Part shown: positions 36,893 through 46,275 of the stretch, piece after piece
Layout: the number at the start of each line of letters is the position of its first letter
How positions within the stretch are numbered: position 1 is the first letter of the stretch
Assembly: GCF_000982415.1 (NCBI RefSeq)
Contig: NZ_LANI01000004.1
Coordinates: 124,001-188,000, forward strand
Length of the DNA: 64,000 nucleotides
Direction: 5' to 3'
Origin: Kiloniella litopenaei
GTDB taxonomy: Bacteria; Pseudomonadota; Alphaproteobacteria; Kiloniellales; Kiloniellaceae
Program-made: the position numbers and the translations under genes
Notes under the pieces: model-generated
Seen by the model: the letters and a program-made list of their open reading frames with translations, nothing else
Told to the model about the DNA's origin: nothing
Databases searched by the model: none

Positions 36893-37084
36893 TTAGCTTG
36901 TTTTTGCTGCCTTCGCTGCATCGTCCAAAGAACTCTTTGCTACGCCAAAAATGTCTTTAAGTGATGTACCAAGTGCTTCAAGTGTTGCAATCGCGGCAAC
37001 GGAAACAAGCGCAGCGATCAAGCCATATTCAATAGCAGTAGCGCCAGATTCGTCAGTAAGAAAGTTTTTTGTAAAGTTAAGCAT
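36893..37084 (-). CDS. flp: Flp/Fap pilin
   Basis: A 63-residue pilin. FLTDESGATAIEYGLIAALV contains the Flp prepilin processing site (cut after the glycine of DESG) with Glu and Tyr five to six residues later, followed by the hydrophobic helix (about 17-38). The C-terminal tail is short and polar. GGAG 8 nt before the ATG at 37084 fixes the start; an in-frame ATG 48 nt further upstream is rejected. It is the sole pilin gene here, followed by a strong hairpin terminator before cpaB. No prepilin peptidase (cpaA) is in the window. Confidence 0.95.
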   Translation of the reverse strand: MLNFTKNFLTDESGATAIEYGLIAALVSVAAIATLEALGTSLKDIFGVAKSSLDDAAKAAKTS

Positions 37085-37380
37085 GTTCAGGGCTCCTATT
37101 CCTCGTAAACTTGGGATCATAATGTCATTCAACTATTAATAAAGAGTAAAGATATCTGTTAATTGTTGAGAATTTAAGAATAGAATATTTTTACTTATTT
37201 AATACTGTTTATTATTAAAGTAATGAGAAATTTTTTAAGCATTATTCTTTAATTAATATAAATTTTTATGTAATTTTTACTTTGTTGGTTTTTTGTTGTT
37301 TTAAGGTTGCTCGTGCGTGTGTATTCCTGTGATTAAATATTAAACTCTTCCACAATTCTTTTGCGCATACAGGAATTCTT
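37085..37380. promoter_or_regulatory. Very AT-rich divergent intergenic region (flp / cobQ)
   Basis: These 296 bp between two divergent genes are unusually AT-rich, with long A/T runs. They must hold the flp promoter on the minus strand and that of cobQ on the plus strand, but no single promoter stands out with confidence. Confidence 0.4.
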
Positions 37381-38874
37381 ATGGCTGTTGCAATCATGTT
37401 TCAAGGTACTGGGTCTGATGTTGGCAAATCTCTTTTGGTTGCCGGGATTGCCAGGGCTTTCTCTAATCGTGGCCTCATGGTTCGCCCATTTAAGCCACAG
37501 AACATGTCAAACAATGCTGCTGTCACGCCCGAAGGTGGAGAGATTGGTCGTGCCCAGGCGCTTCAGGCCAAGGCCTGTCGTGTTGAAACCTCCACGGATA
37601 TGAATCCCGTTTTACTTAAACCTCAAACGGACATGGGGTCTCAGGTTATTGTGAAGGGGAAGATATGGGGAAATACCAACACAGGCAACTATTGGGGCCG
37701 CCGCCATGAATTGATGCCAACCGTTCTTGAGAGCTTTCATCGTTTGGCCGATGAAGCCGACATTGTTCTGGTCGAAGGGGCGGGCAGTCCGGCGGAGGTA
37801 AACTTAAGGTCTGGTGATATTGCCAACATGGGCTTTGCGATTGCAGCGCAGGTGCCCGTTATTCTTATTGGGGATATTGACCGTGGTGGTGTCATTGCGT
37901 CAATCGTCGGAACGGGAGAACTTTTGCAAGAGGAAGAAAAAGACCTTGTTAAGGGTATTGTTATTAACAAGTTCCGCGGCGATCTCAGTCTATTTAAATC
38001 GGGTGTAAGTATTATAGAAGAAAAGAGCGGTTTTTCTTCTCTTGGGGTCGTGCCTTATTTTAAGGACGCGCGTAAATTGCCTGATGAAGATGCGGTATCT
38101 GTTCAGTCCGGTATTTCAAATGGTGGTAGAGATACTAATGACAAAGAGGTCATTCGTATTGCCGTACCCTTGATTTCGCGTATTTCCAACTTTGATGATT
38201 TTGACCCCCTTATTACAGAAGAAGATGTTGAGTTGACGTTTGTTCATCCCGGCGATGTTATTCCTGCTGAGACGGATTTGATTATATTACCGGGATCAAA
38301 GGCGACAATCGGTGATCTGGAGTTCTTCAGGGCGCAAGGTTGGGACATTGATTTGCTCGCACATGTGAGAAGAGGTGGTCAGGTCCTCGGTATCTGCGGG
38401 GGCTATCAAATGCTGGGAACTTTAATCTCTGACCCGGAAGGAATTGAAGGGGAAGTGGCGTCCGTACCGGGTCTGGGGTTGCTACCTGTGACAACTGTAT
38501 TAACGGGTGATAAGAAACTTACAGAAGTTAAGGGACTCGATATTTCAAGCAGAGAAACTGTAACCGGATATGAAATGCATGTTGGTGTGACTGACATTGC
38601 CGAGCCCCGAACGGGTGACATATTACCCATGCTCTCTATTGGCGACAGGGAAGAGGGTGTACAGCTTGCTTCCGGGCAAATATCAGGATGCTATCTGCAC
38701 GGCCTTTTTGTATCCGATAGCTACAGGGCTGCTTTTTTGAACCGTATTAAAAAAAGAGAAGCCAGTACTCTGTCGTTTGAAAAAGAAATTGATGGAACTC
38801 TTGATGCTTTGGCCCAGCATATGGAAGAGCATGTCGATCTTGATAAGCTGCTGTCTATTGCCGGGTATAACTAA
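37381..38874 (+). CDS. cobQ: Cobyric acid synthase CobQ
   Basis: CobQ amidates adenosylcobyrinic acid a,c-diamide at four positions using glutamine and ATP, late in cobalamin synthesis. The 497-residue protein has the ATP-binding N-terminal domain MFQGTGSDVGKSLLVAGIAR (residues 5-24) and NMSNNAAVTPEGGEIGRAQALQA, and a class I glutamine amidotransferase domain (about 255-480) with nucleophile GICGGYQMLG and the GCYLHGLF histidine. Family length is about 480-500. It is a lone cobalamin gene in this window. Confidence 0.96.
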   Translation: MAVAIMFQGTGSDVGKSLLVAGIARAFSNRGLMVRPFKPQNMSNNAAVTPEGGEIGRAQALQAKACRVETSTDMNPVLLKPQTDMGSQVIVKGKIWGNTNTGNYWGRRHELMPTVLESFHRLADEADIVLVEGAGSPAEVNLRSGDIANMGFAIAAQVPVILIGDIDRGGVIASIVGTGELLQEEEKDLVKGIVINKFRGDLSLFKSGVSIIEEKSGFSSLGVVPYFKDARKLPDEDAVSVQSGISNGGRDTNDKEVIRIAVPLISRISNFDDFDPLITEEDVELTFVHPGDVIPAETDLIILPGSKATIGDLEFFRAQGWDIDLLAHVRRGGQVLGICGGYQMLGTLISDPEGIEGEVASVPGLGLLPVTTVLTGDKKLTEVKGLDISSRETVTGYEMHVGVTDIAEPRTGDILPMLSIGDREEGVQLASGQISGCYLHGLFVSDSYRAAFLNRIKKREASTLSFEKEIDGTLDALAQHMEEHVDLDKLLSIAGYN

Positions 38875-38914
38875 AAGCTAAGTGAGATAGTAAAATTCTC
38901 ATTCAACTTAAGTT

Positions 38915-39601
38915 TCATGTTAGTCGAAATTCGAGATCTGAAAGGCCTTCTATTGAGCAGGTGATTTGATCGCCGGATTTGATTGCCCCGACACCTGCCG
39001 GTGTCCCTGTCATGATAATATCACCTGAACGCAGATCAAACAGGCGGCTCAGGTGATAGATGATCTGTTCGACGGGCCAGATCATATCCCCAAGTGTTGC
39101 GTGCTGACGAATCTCATTATTCACACCAAGCGAAATCGAGGAAGATCCGGAGAGTAAACTCTCTGTGTGTGGTGTGATCGCACTACAGGGGGCCGAGTTT
39201 TCAAAGCCTTTTGCAACATCCCAAGGGTGACGTTTGTCTTTGCAGATTTTCTGTAAATCTCTTCTGGTTAGATCGACACCGGTCGCATAGCCAAAAATAT
39301 GTTCGCTCGCCTGTTCTGGTGAAATATTGCTGCCGCCGCTTTTTAGTGCGACCACAAGTTCAACTTCATGATGGAGATCTGTTGTCGCGCCGGGATAAGG
39401 AATTGATCCGCCTTCGGCAGCTATAGATTCAGCAGGCTTTATAAAGAACATCGGGGTTTCAATATCGGGATTGCCTCCCATTTCTTTTGTATGCTCGGTA
39501 TAGTTCCGGCCCACGCAGAAGATGCGTCGCACAGGAAACAAGAGATCTGATCCGACAACGGGGAGTGTGACAACGGGAGCGGGATCAAATGTGTAGGACA
39601 T
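38915..39601 (-). CDS. Fumarylacetoacetate hydrolase family protein
   Basis: A 228-residue hydrolase of the FAH superfamily. FCVGRNYTEHTKEMGG, the metal-binding DLHHEVELVVAL (Glu-x-Glu) and GDIIMTGTPAGVGAIKSGD are the characteristic motifs. The short single-domain form resembles fumarylpyruvate or acylpyruvate hydrolases, which cleave C-C bonds of acylpyruvates, and also oxaloacetate decarboxylases. The substrate cannot be fixed. It is on the same strand as suf genes but separated by 73 bp; independent function is likely. Confidence 0.88.
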   Translation of the reverse strand: MSYTFDPAPVVTLPVVGSDLLFPVRRIFCVGRNYTEHTKEMGGNPDIETPMFFIKPAESIAAEGGSIPYPGATTDLHHEVELVVALKSGGSNISPEQASEHIFGYATGVDLTRRDLQKICKDKRHPWDVAKGFENSAPCSAITPHTESLLSGSSSISLGVNNEIRQHATLGDMIWPVEQIIYHLSRLFDLRSGDIIMTGTPAGVGAIKSGDQITCSIEGLSDLEFRLT

Positions 39602-39674
39602 GGTTTCTTATTAGAACTCTGAACGTGGGCGTGGTGTCAGGGGAAGTCGGTCGGCAGACAGGACAGGGCTAAGA

Positions 39675-40046
39675 TCAGGTAATTAATTCTGCTTTGTTAC
39701 TTTCGGGAGCAACGTGAAAACTTTCCCCGCATCCGCAACGGCCTGCTTCATTTGGATTGTTGAAAACAAATGAGCTTTGGAATTTGTCCTGAACAAAGTC
39801 CATCTCACTGCCAATCAAATACATAACGGCAGTTGGTTCAATAAAGATTTTGACGCCCTTGTCTTCAACAACGTCTTCAAATTTCTTTTGTTCTTTAGCG
39901 TATTCCACGACATAGCTGAGACCGGAACAACCTTTTGTGCTGATGCCAACACGCAAACCAAGAACGGCTTCGTCCTGACTTTGGTCCATAAGCATTTTAA
40001 CGCGATCCGCGGCAGCATCTGTAAGGGTGATGAGTTTTGGCATCAT
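39675..40046 (-). CDS. sufA: A-type iron-sulfur carrier SufA
   Basis: A 123-residue HesB/IscA-family protein. Three cysteines form the metal/cluster site: KGCSGLSYVVEY and, near the C terminus, GRCGCGESFHV. A-type carriers accept clusters from the SufBCD scaffold and deliver them to targets. There are two adjacent ATG codons at the start, either of which could be used. It is the last gene of the suf operon, 75 bp after sufT. Confidence 0.93.
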   Translation of the reverse strand: MMPKLITLTDAAADRVKMLMDQSQDEAVLGLRVGISTKGCSGLSYVVEYAKEQKKFEDVVEDKGVKIFIEPTAVMYLIGSEMDFVQDKFQSSFVFNNPNEAGRCGCGESFHVAPESNKAELIT

Positions 40047-40121
40047 CGGATTATGTCTCTTAATTTCCAGTTTCTGGTCTTACTATATCATTATATGGGG
40101 GTAATGCCCCAAATAAAAAGG

Positions 40122-40523
40122 TTACATAAACAGGCCAAGCGCAAGTTGTGCATCTTCGCTCATCATATTTTGGTTCCACGGGGGAGACCAGGTTAGAATA
40201 ACGGTAACTTCCCCAACCCCTTCCACAGCGGCAACGGCTTCTGCTACCTGCATGGGTAGTTCACCCGCTACCGGGCAGTTCGGGGCTGTGAGTGTCATAC
40301 TGACATTAACATTACCTTCTTTATCCATCTCATGGCCGTAGATCAGACCCAGGTCATAAATATTCACGGGAATTTCCGGGTCGTGAACACTTTGGAAGGC
40401 ATCAATAATGTCGTCTTTGCCGGCAAAGGCAGTTCCCTTGGCCAATGGCGTGCCCGCTGTAGCTTTAAAACCTTCTTCTGCCTTGGGGAGAAAGTCGCTT
40501 AAGCTTTTACCATCATCAAACAT
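40122..40523 (-). CDS. sufT: SUF-associated protein SufT (DUF59/MIP18 family)
   Basis: A 133-residue protein of the MIP18/DUF59 family with the conserved VHDPEIPVNIYDLGLIY segment and TAPNCPVAGELP containing the invariant cysteine. SufT homologues act in Fe-S cluster maturation or delivery rather than as scaffold. The N-terminal extension (about 1-40) is common in the SUF-operon version. The start shares one base with the sufS stop (TAATG-type coupling). Confidence 0.92.
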   Translation of the reverse strand: MFDDGKSLSDFLPKAEEGFKATAGTPLAKGTAFAGKDDIIDAFQSVHDPEIPVNIYDLGLIYGHEMDKEGNVNVSMTLTAPNCPVAGELPMQVAEAVAAVEGVGEVTVILTWSPPWNQNMMSEDAQLALGLFM

Positions 40524-41806
40524 TAGCTAAAGAGTTCCCGTACTTTTTCAAGGGCGTCGGCAAGGGCGTCAACCTCTTCACGGGTGTTATAGATCCCAAA
40601 AGAGGCACGGGCCGTCGCAGGCAGATCAAAGCGTTGCATCAGCGGTTGAGCACAGTGATGTCCGGCCCTGACCGCAACACCTCTGCGATCCAGGATTGTA
40701 CCGATGTCATGGGCATGGGCTTCTTCCATGGTGAAAGACAGAATACTCGCCTTTTCCTTGGCCCGACCAATGATATTCAGGCCGGGAATTCTGCTCAGGC
40801 GTTCTGTTGCATAGGCAAGGATACCGTTTTCATGGGCAGCAATATTATCTTTGCCCAGCGCTTCAATGTATTCAATGGCCGCGCCAAGGCCGATGGCCTC
40901 TACAATTGCGGGTGTTCCAGCCTCGAAGCGATGCGGTATCTCTTTGTAGGTGGTTTTCTCAAAGGTAACGAGATCAATCATTTCGCCACCACCCTGATAA
41001 GGCGGCATTGAATTGAGAAGGTCTGCTTGTCCATAGAGGATGCCAACACCGCTGGGGCCGTAAACCTTGTGGCCGGAAAAACAGTAAAAATCAGGCTTGA
41101 GATCCTGCACATCAATGTGAGCATGCGGGGCAGCCTGACAACCATCAACCAGAACCTTTGCACCATGTGCGTGAGCAACACGGATAATATCTTTGATCGG
41201 GGTTACAGTACCAACAGCATTTGAGATATGGGTAATGGCAACCAGTTTGGTTTTTGAAGTAAAAAGACTTTCATATTCTTCAAACAGGAAGTTTGCATCC
41301 CCATCAATTGGCACGACTTTGATTTCGATACCAATTTGATCCCTGAGAATTTGCCAGGGAACAATGTTGGAATGGTGTTCCATATGGGAAATGATGATTT
41401 CATCGCCCGCTTTGAGGAAGCTTCGTCCATAGCTTTGGGCGACCAGATTGATAGCTTCTGTCGCACCCTTTGTCAGAATGCATTGATCCGGGCTTTCTGC
41501 ATTTATAAAACGTGCAGCAGCATTGCGCCCGGATTCAAAAGCTTCGGTACAGGCCTGGCTCAGGCTGTGGACACCACGATGAACATTGGAATAATAGGTT
41601 TCATAGGCCTCTTGCATCCGCTCTAGAACTTGACGGGGCTTTTGTGCCGATGCAGCGCTGTCGAGATAGACGAGGGGACGGCCATAGATTTCACGTTGAA
41701 GAATAGGGAAGTCTTCGCGAATGCGATGGACATCAAACGCCTGTAGTGAATTGTCACCGGCTTTGATGGTTCCCATATCAACGTTCTTTGCTGTACCTAT
41801 GCTCAT
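40523..41806 (-). CDS. sufS: Cysteine desulfurase SufS
   Basis: A 427-residue PLP enzyme that removes sulfur from cysteine for cluster assembly. The PLP lysine is in CFSGHKVYGPSGVGILYG and the catalytic cysteine in VRAGHHCAQPLM, both typical of group II desulfurases. The fold begins IREDFPILQREIYGRPLVYLDSAA, cut here as two adjoining runs. The first 25 residues are an extension. No SufE or SufU sulfur-transfer partner lies in this operon. It is 29 bp downstream of sufD. Confidence 0.95.
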   Translation of the reverse strand: MSIGTAKNVDMGTIKAGDNSLQAFDVHRIREDFPILQREIYGRPLVYLDSAASAQKPRQVLERMQEAYETYYSNVHRGVHSLSQACTEAFESGRNAAARFINAESPDQCILTKGATEAINLVAQSYGRSFLKAGDEIIISHMEHHSNIVPWQILRDQIGIEIKVVPIDGDANFLFEEYESLFTSKTKLVAITHISNAVGTVTPIKDIIRVAHAHGAKVLVDGCQAAPHAHIDVQDLKPDFYCFSGHKVYGPSGVGILYGQADLLNSMPPYQGGGEMIDLVTFEKTTYKEIPHRFEAGTPAIVEAIGLGAAIEYIEALGKDNIAAHENGILAYATERLSRIPGLNIIGRAKEKASILSFTMEEAHAHDIGTILDRRGVAVRAGHHCAQPLMQRFDLPATARASFGIYNTREEVDALADALEKVRELFS

Positions 41807-41835
41807 TGTGGTGTCCTTATGCCCTTGATTTCAAA

Positions 41836-43161
41836 TCAGGCTGGTTTGTTTGGGTTGTTTTCAAGCCAGTCAGATATTCTAACCAGAAAGAGATCCTTTA
41901 GATCTTCATTTTGCACCGCTTCAACTGCATCGGCCAGAAATGCATTCACAAGAAGAGCTTGCGCTTGTTCCTGCGAGAGACCACGAGAACGCAGGTAAAA
42001 CAGGGCATCTTCGTCGATCTGACCCGATGTGCAACCGTGGCTGCAGATAACGTCATCAGCAAAGATTTCCAGTTCAGGCTTCGCATCTACTTCTGCTTGA
42101 TCGGACAAAAGCATGGCGCGGTGAGATTGGTTACCAACAGTTTTCTGGGCCTGTTCATGAACAATGATCTTGCCTTGAAAAACACCTCTGGCACTACCGC
42201 TCAAGACACCCTTTATGACTTCGTCACACGTTGTGTGGGGTGTCTTGTGATCAACGCGTGTTGTAATGTCACAATGCTGGTCGTCGGTACCCATATAGGT
42301 GCCGTTTAAATGACAGGCAGAATTCTCAGCTGCCAGGCTTACATTAATGTCTGATCGTGCCAGTCGTGCACCGGTGTTCAGCAGGAAGCTGTCATATGTC
42401 GCGCCTTTGCCAACTTCTACTTCTGTTGAAGAGATCAAAAAGGCCGATCTGTTGCTTTCTTGAACGCGATAATGGTGCAGGGTGGCGTTTTCATCAACGC
42501 TGATATCTGTGGCTGTATTAGAGAAATATACGTTCTCGCCATGATCGGTATTGTGCTCGACAATCGTTGCCTTGCTGCCTGATCCAACAGAAATGATATT
42601 TCTTGTGTGATGCGTACTTTCAGCCTTACCACTGCCGAGATGAAGTATCTCGATTGTCTTTTCTACAGAAACATCTTTGGCAACAGACAGGATATATCCA
42701 TCGGCCATGAGGGCTGTATTCAAGGCCACAAGTGGCTGCTCTTCCGCGCGGGGACGTGACATGCGTGTTTGGTCGAGATTAGTGGTCCCGTTATCAAGCA
42801 CTGCCGCCAAACTTTCCATGGTAACACCGCTTGGCAAAGAAGTGTCTGAAAGAGACGCTGAGTATTTACCGTCGATGAAAACAAGGCGAACAGAGCTTGT
42901 TGCATCAAAAAGCCTTGGCAGGTCATCGTTGGCTGCCTGTCCTGAGGTTTCTGGCGCAGAGAAAGCCTGTTTCTTTAGCGGATTAAGGCTGGTGAACTTC
43001 CAAAGCTCTGTTTTTGCCGATGGTAATCCGATGTCGTTGAACAGCGCGATGTTTTTCGCTCTTGTTTCATTGAGCCACGCAAGATTACGGCCGGGCAAGT
43101 GGTCCTTGGTCTGGTCGTAGTGGGCAACGAATGCCTCTTTATCTGATGGAAGTGTTACCAT
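41836..43161 (-). CDS. sufD: Fe-S assembly protein SufD
   Basis: A 441-residue component of the SufBC2D scaffold. The C-terminal beta-helix core shows DVICSHGCTSGQIDEDALFY and the RGLSQEQAQALLVNAFLAD run common to SufB and SufD. SufD pairs with SufB to form the cluster assembly interface and lacks its own cluster cysteines. It shares a base with the sufC stop. Confidence 0.93.
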   Translation of the reverse strand: MVTLPSDKEAFVAHYDQTKDHLPGRNLAWLNETRAKNIALFNDIGLPSAKTELWKFTSLNPLKKQAFSAPETSGQAANDDLPRLFDATSSVRLVFIDGKYSASLSDTSLPSGVTMESLAAVLDNGTTNLDQTRMSRPRAEEQPLVALNTALMADGYILSVAKDVSVEKTIEILHLGSGKAESTHHTRNIISVGSGSKATIVEHNTDHGENVYFSNTATDISVDENATLHHYRVQESNRSAFLISSTEVEVGKGATYDSFLLNTGARLARSDINVSLAAENSACHLNGTYMGTDDQHCDITTRVDHKTPHTTCDEVIKGVLSGSARGVFQGKIIVHEQAQKTVGNQSHRAMLLSDQAEVDAKPELEIFADDVICSHGCTSGQIDEDALFYLRSRGLSQEQAQALLVNAFLADAVEAVQNEDLKDLFLVRISDWLENNPNKPA

Positions 43162-43910
43162 TAGGCTGCCTCACCAGAATAGTCAGCATAACCCTTTTCT
43201 TCCAGCTCAAGAGCCAGTTCCTTGCCACCGGAACGGCGGATTTTACCATGTGCCAAAACGTGTACCTGATCAGGTACAATGTAGTTCAAAAGACGCTGGT
43301 AGTGCGTGATAACCAAAATGGCGTTGTTTTCGGCTCGTAGTTTGTTCACGCCTTCGGCAACAACTTTAAGGGCGTCAATATCCAGACCTGAATCTGTTTC
43401 ATCCAAAACGGCAAGTTTGGGATTGAGAACAGCCATTTGCAGAATGTCGTTACGTTTTTTCTCACCACCAGAAAACCCGACATTAACGGCGCGTTTCAGC
43501 ATATCATCCTTGATGCCAAGCTCTTTGGTTTTGCCGCGGATCATTTTCACGAACTCCATACCGTCCAGCTCTTCTTCACCGCGGTAACGACGTTGAGCAT
43601 TCAGAGCTTCTTTCAGGAATGTCGTGTTGGTCACGCCAGGAATTTCTACTGGATACTGAAATGCGAGGAAGATACCTTCGCCGGCACGCTCTTCAGGCTC
43701 CAGGTCGGAAATGTCTTTGCCATCGAAAAAGATACCGCCTTCGGTGACTTCATAGTCATCACGACCGGCAAGCACATTTGCAAGTGTTGATTTACCAGAG
43801 CCGTTAGGGCCCATGATGGCGTGCACTTCGCCTTTGTTGATATTCAGGTCAATGCCCTTAAGAATGGATTGTCCGTCAACTTCTGCATGAAGGTTTTTGA
43901 TTTCTAACAT
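43161..43910 (-). CDS. sufC: Fe-S assembly ATPase SufC
   Basis: A 249-residue ABC-type ATPase. Walker A MGPNGSGKSTLANVL near residue 34, signature GFSGGEKKRNDILQMA and Walker B LAVLDETDSGLDIDAL are visible; the EKKRND signature variant is specific for SufC. It is cytosolic, not a transporter, and drives conformational change in the SufBCD scaffold. It lies 52 bp after sufB and shares one base with sufD. Confidence 0.97.
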   Translation of the reverse strand: MLEIKNLHAEVDGQSILKGIDLNINKGEVHAIMGPNGSGKSTLANVLAGRDDYEVTEGGIFFDGKDISDLEPEERAGEGIFLAFQYPVEIPGVTNTTFLKEALNAQRRYRGEEELDGMEFVKMIRGKTKELGIKDDMLKRAVNVGFSGGEKKRNDILQMAVLNPKLAVLDETDSGLDIDALKVVAEGVNKLRAENNAILVITHYQRLLNYIVPDQVHVLAHGKIRRSGGKELALELEEKGYADYSGEAA

Positions 43911-43962
43911 CTTTTTGCTCTGTTCTCTTTATCTAGGTGTCTAATTGGAATAGGGCGCTTCG

Positions 43963-45420
43963 TTATCCGACGCTGCCTTCCAGACTGATTTTGACAAGCT
44001 GTTGCGCTTCAACAGCAAATTCCATTGGTAATTCCTGAAGTACTTCGCGACAGAAGCCGTTGACCACAAGACCGACAGCATCTTCTTCAGAGATACCGCG
44101 TTGACGACAGTAAAAGAGTTGATCTTCACTGATTTTGGATGTCGTCGCTTCGTGTTCCAGTCTTGCCGATCTGTTTTTGCTTTCGATATAGGGAACGGTG
44201 TGCGCTCCGCAGGTATCGCCAACCAAAAGCGAATCACACTGAGTAAAGTTACGCGCTCCTTCGGCCTTTGCGGCAACTCTGACCAACCCGCGATAGGTGT
44301 TCTGAGACTTACCAGCGGAAATACCCTTCGAGATGATGCGTGAGGTTGTGTTTTTACCCAAATGGATCATCTTGGTGCCGGTATCGGCCTGTTGACGGCC
44401 ATTGGTGATTGCAACGGAATAAAACTCGCCAACAGAGTTATCACCTTGCAGGATACAGCTTGGATATTTCCAGGTAATTGCTGAACCTGTTTCAACCTGT
44501 GTCCAGCTGATCTTGGAGTTTTTACCCTTACATATACCGCGCTTGGTCACGAAATTATAGATACCGCCTTTGCCGTCTTCATCACCGGGATACCAGTTTT
44601 GAACCGTGGAGTATTTGATTTCGGCATCATCCATCGTTACCAACTCGACAACCGCGGCATGAAGTTGATTTTCATCACGCTGAGGCGCGGTACAGCCTTC
44701 CAGATAACTCACATAAGAGCCTTCGTCGGCTACGATAAGTGTGCGTTCGAACTGTCCTGTGTTCAGTTCGTTAATTCTGAAATAGGTTGATAGTTCCATC
44801 GGGCAGCGAACGCCCTTTGGAATGTATACAAAGGAACCATCGGTAAAGACGGCTGAATTCAAACAGGCATGTTTGTTGTCACCTGCAGGAACAACCGAGC
44901 CAAGATACTTCTTGACCAGTTCCGGATATTCCTGAATTGCTTCGGAAATCGGGCAGAAGATAACACCGACTTCTTTCAGCTGTTCACGGAAAGTGGTTGC
45001 AACCGATACAGAGTCAAAAACGTAATCAACGGCCACACCCGCCAATACCTCTTGCTCTTTAATTGGGATGCCCAGTTTCTCATACGTACGAAGCAGTTCT
45101 GGATCGACTTCGTCCAAACTCTGTGGACGGTCTTCCATGCTTTTGGGGGAAGAGTAATAGTATGAATCCTGATAATCTATTTCAGGAATCTCCAACTTTC
45201 CCCATTTGGGTTCAGGCATTGTCTGCCAAAGACGGAATGCTTTCAGGCGCCATTCCAAAAGCCACTCTGGCTCATTCTTCTTGGCAGAGATGAAACGGAC
45301 AGTTTCTTCACTTAAGCCTTTAGGGGCTTTTTCAGATTCAATATCTGTAACAAAGCCATATTTATATTTGTCCATCTCAAGGGATTGGACCTGTTCGACT
45401 GTTTCTTGTGTGGCAGCCAT
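43963..45420 (-). CDS. sufB: Fe-S assembly scaffold SufB
   Basis: A 485-residue protein of the SUF scaffold. It has [20 protein letters not shown], the cluster-binding cysteine region [18 protein letters not shown], and in the C-terminal part [20 protein letters not shown] followed by the [18 protein letters not shown] segment. Length and cysteines are those of normal SufB (about 480-495). It follows the regulator gene by 35 bp, a gap containing AGTCCG, a half-site of the promoter operator. Confidence 0.97.
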   Translation of the reverse strand: MAATQETVEQVQSLEMDKYKYGFVTDIESEKAPKGLSEETVRFISAKKNEPEWLLEWRLKAFRLWQTMPEPKWGKLEIPEIDYQDSYYYSSPKSMEDRPQSLDEVDPELLRTYEKLGIPIKEQEVLAGVAVDYVFDSVSVATTFREQLKEVGVIFCPISEAIQEYPELVKKYLGSVVPAGDNKHACLNSAVFTDGSFVYIPKGVRCPMELSTYFRINELNTGQFERTLIVADEGSYVSYLEGCTAPQRDENQLHAAVVELVTMDDAEIKYSTVQNWYPGDEDGKGGIYNFVTKRGICKGKNSKISWTQVETGSAITWKYPSCILQGDNSVGEFYSVAITNGRQQADTGTKMIHLGKNTTSRIISKGISAGKSQNTYRGLVRVAAKAEGARNFTQCDSLLVGDTCGAHTVPYIESKNRSARLEHEATTSKISEDQLFYCRQRGISEEDAVGLVVNGFCREVLQELPMEFAVEAQQLVKISLEGSVG

Positions 45421-45455
45421 TCTTTTACTCTCCTATCGGACTTTAGTTGAATTGA

Positions 45456-45917
45456 TCAGGTAAGCTCTACTGAGCTCGCGTCCGATTTTTGTTTGTCTAT
45501 TATGAAACTGTCTTGGAAATCAATCATGTCGGCGAGTGTCACTGTTTTCAGAGCATTGGCGACAACTTGATTTACTTTGTTCCAATTTCCGCGCATGGGG
45601 CACATGGTCTCTACTGAACAGTTATCGACTGCGCCCTCGACACAGGCCGTTAAAGCAATTGGGCCTTCGATTGACTGGATGATATCTGCAACGGTTATAG
45701 AGGCGGCATCTTGATGGCTTATATAACCACCACCCGCTCCGCGAAGGGATGTTATTAAGCCTTGCCGGGAAAGCAGACCAAGAATTTTGGCAACAGTTGG
45801 CAAAGGCAAGCCTGTTTCTTCTGCAATTTGAGGGGCCGTAACGACCTGCTCTTTTTGCGAAGACATTTGCCCAAGAACGACAACTGCATAATCTGTTAAC
45901 CTCGTAAGGCGGAACAT
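45456..45917 (-). CDS. Rrf2-family regulator of the suf operon (SufR/IscR-like)
   Basis: A 153-residue Rrf2-family transcription factor. The winged helix-turn-helix is at the N terminus (MFRLTRLTDYAVVVLGQM; recognition region APQIAEETGLPLPTVAKIL). Three cysteines (ACVEGAVDNCSVETMCPMRG, near residue 95-110) are positioned to bind a 2Fe-2S cluster as in IscR, matching the subgroup called SUF Fe-S assembly regulator. A GGAG ribosome site fixes the ATG at 45917. It probably senses Fe-S status and represses the operon it heads. Confidence 0.92.
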   Translation of the reverse strand: MFRLTRLTDYAVVVLGQMSSQKEQVVTAPQIAEETGLPLPTVAKILGLLSRQGLITSLRGAGGGYISHQDAASITVADIIQSIEGPIALTACVEGAVDNCSVETMCPMRGNWNKVNQVVANALKTVTLADMIDFQDSFIIDKQKSDASSVELT

Positions 45918-45932
45918 AGCTTTTCTCCATAC

Positions 45933-45983
45933 CGGACTAAAAAGGTCCGATTTTTTAAATAGCTCAAAAAAACGAAATTGCAA
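45933..45983 (-). promoter_or_regulatory. suf operon promoter and operator
   Basis: On the minus strand TTGCAA (45983-45978) and TATTTA (45961-45956), 16 bp apart, make a plausible promoter. Just downstream, CGGAC at 45933-45937 and GTCCG at 45945-45949 form an inverted repeat around 7 bp, covering the expected start of transcription. An AGTCCG half-site recurs in the gap before sufB (about 45434-45441). The likely binder is the Rrf2 regulator. Confidence 0.55.
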
Positions 45984-46044
45984 CCTCTTTTTAAGAGTTT
46001 TTTAAAGTTCCAATATACGGTGTAAGGCTCCGTAATTAATCAAC

Positions 46045-46275
46045 TTAGTTATGTATTCGTGGAAAGTATAATAAAGCCAGACTGTTAGAAAAGAGAGAAC
46101 CATTTGATCGCGACAAAATGTCGTATATGAAATGCATCTTTAAGAGTGTGAGTGCTTAAGCATACGTGGTCTTCTTGTTTCGAGAATAGAGAGGGGGTCG
46201 ACATAAAGAGCTTAAAAGGGTAAGTAACAAGAATAATTTGTCGACAATAAAACATCAGACGTAAAGGCTATAAAT
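46045..46275 (+). promoter_or_regulatory. upp promoter region and long leader with CGACA-type palindromes
   Basis: TATAAT at 46067-46072 with TTAGTT 16 bp upstream (46045-46050) is a candidate promoter. It leaves an mRNA leader of roughly 200 nt. The leader has CGACA-AAA-TGTCG (46111-46123), GTCGACA (46197-46203) and the perfect palindrome TTGTCGACAA (46238-46247). These may be regulator sites or RNA elements; none is identified. Confidence 0.35.

Noticed and set aside
39777-40196. 139-codon plus-strand frame across sufA/sufT
   Set aside because: Antisense to two well supported genes and without family resemblance.
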